Shown here one piece after another: positions 1 to 8,028 of a DNA stretch of 51,571 nucleotides. The stretch is taken from positions 1-51,571 of the forward strand of contig QGVH01000025.1 in the NCBI GenBank assembly GCA_003242735.1. Direction: 5' to 3'. The notes under the pieces were generated by a model that had not been told where the DNA came from, did no database searches, and saw nothing but the letters and a program-made list of their open reading frames with translations. The position numbers and the translations under genes are program-made. This stretch comes from a bacterium. Lineage in GTDB: Bacteria > Gemmatimonadota > Gemmatimonadetes > Longimicrobiales > RSA9. How positions within the stretch are numbered: position 1 is the stretch's first letter; every line of letters begins with the position of its first letter.

Positions 1-1
1 G

Positions 2-403
2 CTGATCAAGGACTTCGTGGGCGCGGCGATCGAGGAGGCGATCAAGCTGGAAACGGCGCTCCGCACGCTGACCACCGACGTGAAAGTCGTGCTGATGCAC
101 TACTCGCCGGTGACGGACACGCTGCGCGGCGAGCCGGAGTACATCTACCCATTCCTCGGCTCCTCCCGCTTACTCGAGCCTCTGGAGACGCACGGCGCGT
201 CGGTGATCTTCCACGGCCACGCCCACGCCGGGCAACTGGAAGGGCGGACGCCGAGTGGCGTGCCGGTGTTCAACGTGGCGCTGCCGCTGCTGAGGCAGCA
301 CGGCCTGAGCTTCAGGATATGGGAGACGCCAGCGCCGGAGCGGCGGCGCGCGGCCCAGCCGGCGGCGGGTGGCGGGGAGCGGGCGGGAGGCGCTGCGGCG
401 TAG
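2..403 (+). CDS. metallophosphoesterase, C-terminal part (cut by window start)
   Basis: The reading frame is open from base 2 and ends at TAG 401-403; the true start lies before the window. Two motifs of calcineurin-like metallophosphoesterases are visible: HYSPV near residue 35, where the His is a usual metal ligand, and GHAHAG near residue 73, the terminal GHxH metal-binding motif. Between them is a stretch ending in a predicted beta strand that usually leads to the last motif. The N-terminal DxH and GDxxD/GNH blocks are outside the window, so substrate class (nucleotide, phosphoprotein or lipid) cannot be judged. The last 20-odd residues are Ala/Arg/Gly rich and probably a disordered tail. 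It converges on the phospholipase D gene. Confidence 0.85.
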   Translation: MIKDFVGAAIEEAIKLETALRTLTTDVKVVLMHYSPVTDTLRGEPEYIYPFLGSSRLLEPLETHGASVIFHGHAHAGQLEGRTPSGVPVFNVALPLLRQHGLSFRIWETPAPERRRAAQPAAGGGERAGGAAA

Positions 404-484
404 GGAGTGTCGCGGGCGCCGTCGCGGTCGGCGCGCAGCAGCGACCCGTCCACACCCAGATCACGAGCAGACGACCACGCGTAC

Positions 485-1750
485 TCACCCGCTGTACAAC
501 CGGTGCGGAAACCACAAGAGCGCGGCGGCGAGGCGTTCGCGGAAGCGCTGCGCTCGCGAGCGGCGGGGCCATGCATCGAGGGTGATCTCGGTTGCGTTCT
601 CGAGATCGGCGAGGAACTGCCGCTCCAGCTGCTGCGCGATGGCGCCGTCCTGGATCTCCACGTCCAGCTCGTGGCAGCCGAACAGGCTGAACGGGTTCAG
701 GTTGCTCGAGCCGACGAGCGCCCACGTCCCATCCGCGACGACGGTCTTGGCGTGGAGCATGGGGCCGTTCCACTCGTAGATGCGCACGCCCGCCCGGAGC
801 AGCGAGCCGTAGCGTGCTCGCGCCGCCTGGTTGACGATGGGGATGTCCGAGCGCCCGGGCGCGAGCAGCCGCACGTCAACGCCGGCGCGCGCAGCGGAGG
901 CGAGCGCGCGGCGCAGCGGCGCGGGCGCGAGCGGGTACGCGCCGGTGATGTAGATGCTGTGCTCGGCCAGCGCCGCAATGAGCTGGTAGAGGCGGTAGGC
1001 GCGGGCCGCGGCGGGCGGGCCGTCCACGACGCGGGCGGGGATCGTTCCCGGCGTGCCGCGCTCCGCCGGCTGGAGCGGCGGGATCACGCCGCCGCCGGCG
1101 CGCTTCCAGACGCGCGCGAACGATCGGTCCAGCTCGTGGCCGATGGGGCCCTCGAGCAGCACGGCGGTATCGCGCCACGGCGGTCCGTTGCCGAGGTCGT
1201 CCCACTCGTTGCCGATGCAGAGGCCGCCGACGATGGCGACGCGCGCATCCGCGAGCACGAGCTTGCGGTGGTCGCGGCGCAGGACGCGGAAGGGGTGGCG
1301 TAGCGAGGGCGGAGCGAAGCAGCGGACGTGGCAGCCGGCACGGCGCAGTTCGTCCCAGAAGGCGTGGCCGGTGCGCATGCAGCCGAGCCAGTCGTAGAGG
1401 ACGAACACCTCGACGCCTGCCCGGGCGCGCTCGGCGAGCGCACGCGCGAACCGGCGCCCCACGTCGTCGTCCCGGATGATGTAGTTCTCGAAGATGACGC
1501 GGCGGCGCGCGCCCGCGATCGTCTCCAGCATCGCGGGAAAGGCGGCGGTTCCGTCTACGAGCAACGTCGCGGCGTTGCCGAACGTCAGCGGCGCTTCGGC
1601 CGTGCGGCGCAGCGCGCGCTGGAACAACGCGCCGAGCCGGGGACGCAGGCCGCCGGATGCGGAACCGTGTCGCGGCATTGGGAGCGATCGGGCAGCCGCG
1701 CCGGCGGGATCTCCACGGCGAGGCGATTCATGCAGCGGCGTCCCTGGCAT
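485..1750 (-). CDS. phospholipase D family protein, cardiolipin synthase-like
   Basis: A 421-residue protein with two HKD catalytic motifs: H161-K163-D168 (HRKLVLAD) and H333-K335-D340 (HAKTVVAD), each followed by the usual Gly-rich turn and Ser/Asn (GSSN at 347-350). This layout is that of ClsB-type cardiolipin synthases, which join two phosphatidylglycerols or use phosphatidylethanolamine. There is no N-terminal pair of membrane helices as in ClsA. The first ATG, at 1750, overlaps the end of the topoisomerase gene by 23 bases; a second ATG at 1678 (residue 25) would remove the overlap, and neither has a clear Shine-Dalgarno. It is the second gene of a two-gene minus-strand unit. Function as cardiolipin synthase is inferred; other PLD phosphotransferases share the motifs. 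Confidence 0.88.
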   Translation of the reverse strand: MPGTPLHESPRRGDPAGAAARSLPMPRHGSASGGLRPRLGALFQRALRRTAEAPLTFGNAATLLVDGTAAFPAMLETIAGARRRVIFENYIIRDDDVGRRFARALAERARAGVEVFVLYDWLGCMRTGHAFWDELRRAGCHVRCFAPPSLRHPFRVLRRDHRKLVLADARVAIVGGLCIGNEWDDLGNGPPWRDTAVLLEGPIGHELDRSFARVWKRAGGGVIPPLQPAERGTPGTIPARVVDGPPAAARAYRLYQLIAALAEHSIYITGAYPLAPAPLRRALASAARAGVDVRLLAPGRSDIPIVNQAARARYGSLLRAGVRIYEWNGPMLHAKTVVADGTWALVGSSNLNPFSLFGCHELDVEIQDGAIAQQLERQFLADLENATEITLDAWPRRSRAQRFRERLAAALLWFPHRLYSG

Positions 1751-2792
1751 TGCGAGCGGCGCCGCGGCGCGGGCGGCCAGCAGCGGTGTGGCGCTCCAGG
1801 AAGTCGATGAGCGCGGCCTCCTCGGGGTAGTACGCGTCCGGGCCCGGACCCGCGGCCGGGTCGCGCTGCCCGCCGTCCTGCATGAGCATCTGGATCGTGC
1901 GGCCGCGCCGGTACTCCTCCAGCACCGCCGGGTGGATGTACGCGCTGCGGCAGATCGCCGGCGTGTTGCCCAGCTCGTGAGCGACCAGCCGGCAGCACAA
2001 GGCGATGTTGCGCTTCGCCTCGCGCTCCGAGCGGGGCGGGCCTAGCTCCGCGAGCACGATGGCGGCGCGCACCGTGCCGCCGAACGTGCGCATGTCCTTC
2101 GATGTGCACCGCGCGCCCGCAATGCTGCGGAGGTAGCGGTTCACCGCGTGCGCGGTCACGTTGCGGATGCGATCGCCGTCGCGGTACCGGAAGAGGCGGC
2201 TCCCGGGCAGCGCGAGCAGCTCGCGCACGATGTCCACGAGCGGCGTGTCCGCGATCACCTGCCGCTGGTCCTTCCTTCGTTTGCCGGGATACGTGAAGAT
2301 CAGCGTGTTGCCGCGCACCTCGACGTGGCTCTTGCGCAGCGTGCAGATGCCGAACGTGCGGTTGCGCACGGCGTAGCGCTCGCTGCCGATGCGGAAGAAC
2401 CCCCGGTTCGTGAGTCGCACGACCGTTGCGAGCACTTTGAGGCGATCCAGCTCCGGCCGGGCGAGGTGCCGGTCCGTCGCGGCGCGGATGCGGGGGAGCA
2501 GCCGCGCGAACCGGAGCACGCGGCCCCACTTCCGCGCGGCGCGCCAGGCCACGTAGCGCGGGTGGTAGATGTACTGTTTGCGGCCTGCGGAATCGAACCC
2601 CCACGCCTGCACCTTGTGGTCCGGATCGGGCGAGATGTGCACGCCCGTCCAGGCCGGCGGGATGGCCAGCGAACGGATCCTCCCCTCCACCTCCTCGGCC
2701 GGCACGGGCCGGCCGTCCGCATCCACGAACCGGAAGCCCTCGGCCGGCGAGCCGACGCGGAGCCACCAGTCCTTGCCGCGCGATCGAGCCAT
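1728..2792 (-). CDS. DNA topoisomerase IB
   Basis: A 354-residue type IB topoisomerase of the poxvirus/bacterial class, which relaxes supercoils through a 3'-phosphotyrosine intermediate. The N-terminal domain carries the family block IPPAWTGVHISPDPDHKVQ (43-61) and WGFDSAGRKQYIYHP (64-78). Catalytic residues visible: R126 region (VVRLTNRGFF), Lys in GKRRK (170-174), R235 in SKDMRTFGGT, N276 in place of the viral His, and nucleophile Y285 in SAYIHP. Length and motif order match the family, so it should be active. Start ATG at 2792 is at the edge of a 304-base divergent intergenic region, and the gene overlaps the phospholipase D start. The enzyme is accessory to essential topoisomerases I and gyrase in bacteria. 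Confidence 0.95.
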   Translation of the reverse strand: MARSRGKDWWLRVGSPAEGFRFVDADGRPVPAEEVEGRIRSLAIPPAWTGVHISPDPDHKVQAWGFDSAGRKQYIYHPRYVAWRAARKWGRVLRFARLLPRIRAATDRHLARPELDRLKVLATVVRLTNRGFFRIGSERYAVRNRTFGICTLRKSHVEVRGNTLIFTYPGKRRKDQRQVIADTPLVDIVRELLALPGSRLFRYRDGDRIRNVTAHAVNRYLRSIAGARCTSKDMRTFGGTVRAAIVLAELGPPRSEREAKRNIALCCRLVAHELGNTPAICRSAYIHPAVLEEYRRGRTIQMLMQDGGQRDPAAGPGPDAYYPEEAALIDFLERHTAAGRPRRGAARNARDAAA

Positions 2793-3096
2793 CGTGGCGG
2801 GAGAGGTTCACGGATTGTGCCAGTCGCCGCCGTTCCGGCCCCGTGCCGGGCCGGGGCGGGGCCCGCTCCCCCCGGGCCCCGGCCCGGGCGGGAGCGAGGG
2901 AGTGGCGCTGCAGCCTGGATTCGCGGCGCCACCGGATCCGGCGCGGAGACGTCCGCCGCCCGTGCACCCTTTCGGTCGCATCGGCATCCGCGACCGCCGC
3001 GCGCGAATCGGCGGCGCGCTTGACAGCACACGCCTCGGATCCGCGATCTACTATCTCGCTAGTGGATCGCGGCCCCACGGACGGGAGGCACCCGCG
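2793..3096. other. divergent intergenic region
   Basis: About 300 bases between the topoisomerase IB gene (minus) and the broken ADOP permease (plus). The part from about 2835 to 2895 is an extreme run of G and C blocks with self-complementary stretches. The part from 3020 holds a TTGACA element and a long inverted repeat described separately. I see no credible coding frame of its own. Confidence 0.6.
3020..3072 (+). promoter_or_regulatory. TTGACA promoter element with operator-like inverted repeat
   Basis: A perfect TTGACA lies at 3020-3025. Downstream is an inverted repeat with 13-base arms, 3041-3053 and 3060-3072, matching at 12 of 13 positions around a 6-base centre (3054-3059); the core reads TACTA-TCTCGC-TAGTG. 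The -10 hexamer is unclear: GATCTA at 3045-3050 gives a long 19-base spacer, and it falls inside the left arm. A repressor bound here would cover the -10 and start site. Duplicated permeases of this family are often next to PadR-type regulators, so a PadR-like operator is a possible reading (inference). Confidence 0.55.
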
Positions 3097-4465
3097 ATGC
3101 GAGACCTGCGCTTCGCCCTCCGCTCCCTTGCACGCCGACCCGGATTGCTCGCGACCACGGTGCTCTCGCTCGCGTTCGGGATCGGCGTCAACGTCGTGCT
3201 GTACGGCGTGGTGAACGTGATGCTGTTCCGTCCGCCGCCGCGCGTGGCGGAGCCGGAGCGGATCGTCCGGCTCGAGGTGAATGCCGGCGCGGCGCCAGGG
3301 CTGCTCGCGTCGTCGCCAGCGGCTACGGCGTCAGCGACGTACCCGCAGTTCGAGGCGGCGCGTGCGGGCACGCGGCTGTTCTCCGGCATCGCAGCGGACG
3401 CGCTGAAGGGCGCGCAGCGCTCCGTGAGCCGCAGCGGTGAGGTGCAGGGCGTGCTGGTCGCGGTGCAGATCGCGGCGTGCGGCGCACTGCTCACTTGCGG
3501 CGGGCTGTACGTGCGCAGTCTCCACAAGGCGCTCGCGATCGACCCGGGTTTCGCCGTTCTATCCGTACACGCACTACGGCTACGAGGCACGCGACGGAGA
3601 CGCCCCGGACGCAGGGCGCGTGAGCGGCGTGACGGCGTTCGTCGACGCCGAGTACTTCCGCGCGTTCGGCATCGCGCTGCGTGCGGGGCGCGTCTTCGAC
3701 GCGGGCGATCGCGCGGGCGGCGAGCCGGTCGCGGTGCCGAGCCTTGCCGCGGCGCCCGAGCTTTGGCGGGACGGCGACGCGCTCGGCCGCTGCATCGTCC
3801 CGTCGGTGGGGCCTTCGGCGGGCGAGTGCGTGCGCGTCGTCGGCATCGTGGATGACGTGCGCTTCCAGGACGTGACCGGGCCGAGCACGGCGGTCCTGTA
3901 CCGGCCGATCACACAGCGGCCCGAGCGTATGGCGGTGTCGCTCTTCATTCGGGGCGGCGATGTGCGGCGTCGGGCGCCGCTGGTGCGCCGCGAGCTCCAG
4001 GCGCTGGATCCCGCCGCGCCGGCCGTGCACGTCGAGCCGTTGGCGGCGCGGCTGCGGCCGCGGTTCCTGGAGTGGGAGGTCGCAGGCAAGGTGTTCGGCG
4101 CGCTGGGAGGGGTGACCGCTCCGCTCGCGACGCTCGGCGTGTACGTCGCGGTGTCCGGCATGGTCGGCCGGCAGAGGCGCGAGCTGGGCGTGCGCGCGGC
4201 GTTGGGCGCGACGGCCGGCGTGATCCTGCGGCTCGTGCTGGGGCGCACGGCGCGGCTCGCCGCCGTGGGGATCCTGGCGGGCGGCGTGCCCGCGTTCGCG
4301 GCCACGGCCGTGCCGCCGACGCCGCTCTTCGGGATCGGGAGACTGGATCCGTTGGCGTACGGAATTGCCGTCGGCTTCCTGCTCGTGCTCGCGCTGGCGG
4401 CTGCGCTGGCGCCGGCGGCGAGGGCGGCGCGAGTGTCGCCCGCGGAGAGCCCGAGGGTGGAGTGA
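3097..4465 (+). pseudogene. ADOP-family (MacB/FtsX-like) permease, degraded
   Basis: The 5' part, from ATG 3097, encodes a typical start of an ADOP-type ABC permease: MRDLRFALRSLARRPG, then a transmembrane helix (residues 20-46) and the beginning of the first periplasmic core domain. After about 110 residues the frame jumps straight into the second half (LVAVQIAACGALLTCGGLY, normally about 300 residues later), so the middle of the gene is deleted. Near 3555-3575 the coding then shifts by one base into frame +2, which continues through a second periplasmic domain and a C-terminal FtsX domain with three helices and the conserved RRELGVRAALGAT motif to TGA at 4463-4465. An intact member has about 800 residues. 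A large deletion plus a frameshift makes it a relic. Confidence 0.85.
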
Positions 4466-4940
4466 GGGCGTGGCTGCGGGCGGCCTCGTCTCCTCGAACA
4501 AACCTACAGCACTGTGCGGCCGTCTCAGCGCAGGGCGGCCATCCACGCGGACAAGGGCACGCGCGGTCCCGTCGGCCGCCGCCGGCTCGCAGATCGATCC
4601 GCGGCGCGACATGCTGGGTCCCGCGCGCCGATCCCAGCGCCTCGTACGTTTGCTATCGGAGATCCGAAATGCATCGGCTCGTCCCGCTCCTCCGTGCGAT
4701 GGTCGTGGTGGCGTGTGCATCGGATGCTGGCGTGCCCGCGGAGCGATGGACAGGAACGATGGACACGCTGCCTCCCGGCGAGAGCGCGGTGCGACTCCGA
4801 GGAGACGCCGTTGGACTTTCCGCGTCGCTATGAGTACGATACGTGGGCACGGTTGTCGCGCGTTCGCGCATCGAGATGCGTGGTGCGACGCGACATAGAG
4901 CAGGAGGAATCGGCGTGGTGCGGCAGGACGGCAGGTCCTG
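4466..4940. other. 475-base region with a truncated lipoprotein relic and a leader mini-ORF
   Basis: Between the permease relic and the gene at 4941. It contains the relic at 4669-4833 and the mini-ORF at 4915-4941, both listed separately. The rest shows only overlapping Arg/Pro/Ala-rich frames typical of GC-rich non-coding DNA. Confidence 0.45.
4669..4833 (+). pseudogene. truncated secreted protein, possible beta-propeller lipoprotein remnant
   Basis: From ATG 4669 the frame gives a basic start, a hydrophobic stretch ending in VVVACAS (a plausible signal peptide with lipobox-like Cys), then ERWTGTMDTLPPGESAVR. A Thr-Met-Asp-Thr-Leu-Pro motif at this position is, as I recall, common in the N-termini of six-bladed beta-propeller lipoproteins of the kind decayed at 40.7-43.3 kb in this window. 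After that the frame loses any recognisable content and stops at 4831-4833. It is either a decayed stub or an unrelated 54-residue secreted peptide. The link to propellers is weak. Confidence 0.35.
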
Positions 4941-4941
4941 A
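4915..4941 (+). CDS. possible 8-codon leader peptide, coupled to the next gene
   Basis: AGGAGG at 4902-4907 is the best ribosome-binding site in the neighbourhood and sits 7 bases before GTG 4915, not before the ATG at 4941. Reading from 4915 gives MVRQDGRS and a TGA at 4939-4941 that overlaps the ATG of the next gene (TGATG). This arrangement would let ribosomes terminating on the short frame restart on the long one. No amino-acid run suggests attenuation. It may also be a remnant of a longer N-terminus separated by a frameshift. Confidence 0.4.
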   Translation: MVRQDGRS

Positions 4942-5627
4942 TGGACACGGCGGTCGCACTGGTGGGCGCGTACCTGCGGCTGAACGGGTACGTCGCGATC
5001 CCGGAGGAGCCGATCCTGATCGGCGAGGGTCGCCCGTACCGGTACCGTACGGCGACGGACGTGGACATCCTCGCCGTCCGTTTCCCTCGCGCGGCGGTGG
5101 TGGTGCCGCGGGACAGCGGCCGCGCGCACGCCGGCACGGACGAAGACCTCAAGCTCGGCACCGACCCACGGCTCGACCTGCAGCCCGGGACGGTGGATGT
5201 GCTGGTCATCGAGGTCAAGGAGGGCCGGCCGCGCCTCAACCCGGCGCTCCGCGATCCGGCGGTGCTGATCGCCGCGCTGCGCCGGCTCGACCCCGGGTTC
5301 GATGAGCCACTGGAGCGCTGCGTCGATCGGTTGATCCTGAACGGCGAGGCGAAGTGCAAGGCGTCGGGTCAGCCGTGGCGGTTCCGGCTGATGGCGTTCG
5401 GGGATGGAGAGCCGCACCGGGAGGGCGGGCCGTTCACCGTGATTCCGCTGCGCCACGTCGCCCTGTTCCTGCTCAGGTCGATGGTGTCGAACCGCCAGAT
5501 GTGGCGTGATGTCCAGTTCGGAGACCCGGTGCTCGATCTGCTGCACCTGCTGGACAAGCTGGGGCTGCTGGGCGAGGACGGCGCGGGAGTGGATCTGAAG
5601 GCCCCAGCGGAGACAGCGGAGGCGTGA
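4941..5627 (+). CDS. unrecognised protein with possible PD-(D/E)XK nuclease-like core
   Basis: A 228-residue soluble protein of no family I can name. It starts with a predicted helix (residues 2-15), then TDVDILAVRFPR (about 40-50), a loop, and VDVLVIEVKEGRPRLN (about 89-104). An Asp-containing strand followed by a strand carrying E-x-K is the layout of PD-(D/E)XK nuclease folds such as Holliday-junction resolvases and restriction-like enzymes; here candidates are D41/D43 and E95-x-K97. The C-terminal half is helical (DLLHLLDKLGLLGED) and ends in an Ala/Glu-rich tail. No upstream in-frame start exists, and its ATG overlaps the stop of a mini-ORF. It stands alone in its unit. A nuclease function is only inferred from the motif pattern. 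Confidence 0.7.
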   Translation: MDTAVALVGAYLRLNGYVAIPEEPILIGEGRPYRYRTATDVDILAVRFPRAAVVVPRDSGRAHAGTDEDLKLGTDPRLDLQPGTVDVLVIEVKEGRPRLNPALRDPAVLIAALRRLDPGFDEPLERCVDRLILNGEAKCKASGQPWRFRLMAFGDGEPHREGGPFTVIPLRHVALFLLRSMVSNRQMWRDVQFGDPVLDLLHLLDKLGLLGEDGAGVDLKAPAETAEA

Positions 5628-5803
5628 CGAACGTGGCTTGCCGGACGGCAAACGGAACGGCAGCGCGGTCGCGATGGCCGCGACGGTGAAGACATCCCGA
5701 GCCACATCACCCTGGAACGCGAAGGCCTCGAGCTATCGGCATGGCTGGCAAGGGTTCGGGAATCGATTCACCGGGGCGTATGCTGGAAAGGGGAATAGCT
5801 CGC

Positions 5804-6604
5804 ATGCGCCGCCACTCACCGCGGCTTGCGGGCATCCTCGCCGCGGCCATCTCCGCCTGCTCAGCGGAGACGAATGACGACGCAGCGACGGCGCACGCCG
5901 GCGGCAGCGGCCCGCCCCTGGCTTCCAGCGCCGCGGACACCGTCGCGGCGGTTCACGACGCGGCCGCCACTCCGGCCGGTGACACGACGCGGCCGGCTGC
6001 CTTCCCGTTTCCCCTCCCGTACATCGCGGACGCGGAGTGCGAGTACTGCTTGAACCCGGTCGTCGTCTGTGCGCCGGTGCAGTTGCGCGCCGAGGAAAGG
6101 CCAGACGCCGATGTGGTCTCTGTGCTCGAGCCGGGCGACTCGGTCGACATGGTGACGGGCAGGTGGCACGTGGAGGTGCCCGACGTGATCGTGTTCCACG
6201 ATACGCTGCGGGTGCCGGAGATCCGGGATACGTACGGCTTGCCGCCGGAGATGGACTCGGTGGTGTTCCTGCCGGGCGACACCGCCTACGTGTTCATCTA
6301 CGGCACCGAAGGCGGGGAAGGAGACTGGTGGTTCAGGGGTGAGCTGCTGCGGACCGACAACGTGTGGCTCTCGCCGGCCAACATCGGATGGGTCGCCGGC
6401 CGCGATCGACGCGTGGCCGGGAACCTGGAGACCCGTGTGGCACAGTGGTGGATGAAGGTCCGCACCGCGGACGGGCGTGAGGGCTGGATCCCGGACGACA
6501 CGATGACCGTGCGCTACGGGAACCACTACTACCCGGAGATCCCGCCCTGCCCGGCGGCACGCAGCGCGGGGGCCGACCCTGCTGCGGTCGAGCCCCCGCA
6601 CTGA
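5804..6604 (+). CDS. SH3-like lipoprotein
   Basis: Start chosen at ATG 5804: GGAAAGGGGA lies just upstream and the product then begins with a proper lipoprotein signal, MRRHSPRLAGILAAAISAC, whose Cys at residue 19 would be lipidated. An earlier ATG at 5741 would bury the signal. After an Ala/Thr-rich linker the mature protein (about 247 residues) has CEYCLNPVVVCAP and alternating short strands with repeated V-x-x-L-E-P-G-D-S-V-D and DGREGWIPDD; the latter, Gly-Trp-x-Pro, is typical of bacterial SH3 domains that bind cell-wall or protein ligands. It is probably anchored in an outer or inner membrane leaflet facing the periplasm. The exact role is unknown. Confidence 0.75.
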   Translation: MRRHSPRLAGILAAAISACSAETNDDAATAHAGGSGPPLASSAADTVAAVHDAAATPAGDTTRPAAFPFPLPYIADAECEYCLNPVVVCAPVQLRAEERPDADVVSVLEPGDSVDMVTGRWHVEVPDVIVFHDTLRVPEIRDTYGLPPEMDSVVFLPGDTAYVFIYGTEGGEGDWWFRGELLRTDNVWLSPANIGWVAGRDRRVAGNLETRVAQWWMKVRTADGREGWIPDDTMTVRYGNHYYPEIPPCPAARSAGADPAAVEPPH

Positions 6605-6743
6605 ACGCCGGCGCCGCGTCAGCCCTTCTTCGAATCCGCTGCCGCTCCGTCGCCCACCCGAGGCTCGACAGGCAGGCGATCGGAGCTGCCGTTCCAGTCG
6701 TCGGTGCGGCGGTCTTCGCCGACCTCCACACCTCGCCGTCGGT

Positions 6744-7250
6744 TCACAGCGCTACGCCGATCCTGAAGGTGGGCTTCCAGCGGTCGAACTCGACGTTCTT
6801 CATGGCCTCGACCGTGACGGCGGGCAGCGCGGGCAGCTTCTCGGCGGTTTCAGCCTCGCGATCGAGCTCGGCCTGGCGGACGCGAAGCTGGTTGCGCGCC
6901 TCGGCGATGGCGACAGCGGATCGCCTCGGCCGTGGCCTTCTCGCCGATCGCCGGGAGGTGGCCGACCTCGTCACTGACGTGCTGGATCTTCAGCACGTCG
7001 AGCTGCAGGCCGAGCTCCTTCGGGTCGAGGTCCTCCTCTTCGGAGAGGTGGCGCGCGACGCCGAGCCGGTCCTCGTTCACCTCCTCGGGCGTGAGCTCGG
7101 CCAGCACGCGGGGCAGGTTGCCGGTCGGCGTCTCCTCGGCGAGCGCCTCGATCTCGGCGGTGGTCTTGCCCAGCAGCCGCTCGATCGCGTTGTTGAAGAC
7201 CGTTTCGGGCGTCGACGCGAGCTTGTGGCGTGGGTGATGGACGCCGGTTA
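6744..7250 (-). pseudogene. flotillin (SPFH-domain) gene relic
   Basis: On the minus strand, starting right at the end of the NfeD-like gene, translation gives FNNAIERLLGKTTAEIEAL, then LTPEEVNEDRL and GLQLDVLKIQHVSDEVGHL followed by AIGEKATAEAI. These are the middle of a flotillin SPFH domain, including its most conserved KIQ-x-VSDE-x-G block. No start codon, membrane hairpin or first part of the domain precedes it. Near 6920 the frame shifts, and the other frame gives AVAIAEARNQLRVRQAELD, a remnant of the Ala/Glu coiled coil, ending at 6744. A second hydrophilic frame runs on to a stop at 6619 and may belong to the tail. The expected gene has about 500 codons, so both ends are lost. Confidence 0.82.
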
Positions 7251-7805
7251 TTCTTCGAGCAGGTCGCGGTACGGCGCCACGTACGCGATGCCGTCCTTCA
7301 CTTCGACGACCAGGACCGAGGTCCAGCGTTCGCTGTCGCGGGCAGCGTCGTCGAGCGGGCGGGCGGGCAGCTCGATCTCGCGGCCCGCGCGTCGCACGAG
7401 GATCTTGCCCTTGCCGTTCGTGAGGGGGAGCACCACGTCGCCGACGAGGCCGACGATGGACGGGTCGCCGGGCGTCCCGCCGGCGGTGGCCTTACGGAGG
7501 GCGTGGCACACGAGGGTGCGGGTCGCCGCGCAGAGGAGTCCGGTGGTCACTGCGATGGCGGCCGTGAGCCCGGGCGACCGGCCGGCCCCGGCCCAGCCCA
7601 GCATCACCCCCGCGACGCCGGACCCCATCAGCACGTACGTGAGGTTGCGGAACGTGAAGATCCGGAGCGCGCCGACGCCGTGGCCGGTGTCGGCACTGTT
7701 CGCATCCGTGCCGGCGTCCGCGTCGTCGCCGACGATGTCACCCGCGACGGAGAGGAGGAGCAGGCCTGCGCCGAGGACGAGCGCGGCCCAGTAGACCGTG
7801 TCCAT
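7248..7805 (-). CDS. NfeD/YuaF-like membrane protein
   Basis: A 185-residue protein with three hydrophobic segments (about residues 3-25, 54-75 and 82-104) and a C-terminal domain of short beta strands (VGLVGDVVLPLTNGKGKILVR) ending in VVEVKDGIAYVAPYRDLLEE. This is the layout of NfeD1b proteins, whose OB-fold C-terminus partners flotillin in membrane microdomains. The flotillin relic follows immediately on the same strand, with the TAA stop at 7248-7250 touching it, which supports the identification since the two genes usually form an operon. Its normal partner is therefore broken here. It is read away from the universal stress gene, with about 220 bases between them. Confidence 0.8.
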   Translation of the reverse strand: MDTVYWAALVLGAGLLLLSVAGDIVGDDADAGTDANSADTGHGVGALRIFTFRNLTYVLMGSGVAGVMLGWAGAGRSPGLTAAIAVTTGLLCAATRTLVCHALRKATAGGTPGDPSIVGLVGDVVLPLTNGKGKILVRRAGREIELPARPLDDAARDSERWTSVLVVEVKDGIAYVAPYRDLLEE

Positions 7806-8028
7806 GACGAGAAAGATACGCGGGTGCCGGGTGGTCTTGCCAGGAGAAGGGGGCCACTGATCGCCGGGTCGGTGTCGGGCGGGCGACTACGAGCGGAGGG
7901 CGGTGTGGCCCGACGCGGGTTCCGTGCTTGCCCCACAGACAACCGGCGGCGGGCGTGGCGAGATTGATGCGTGTCGAAGCGCCGTGTCGAGCGGCGCTCC
8001 CATGGATCCGTTCCCGGGGAGGTCACAC

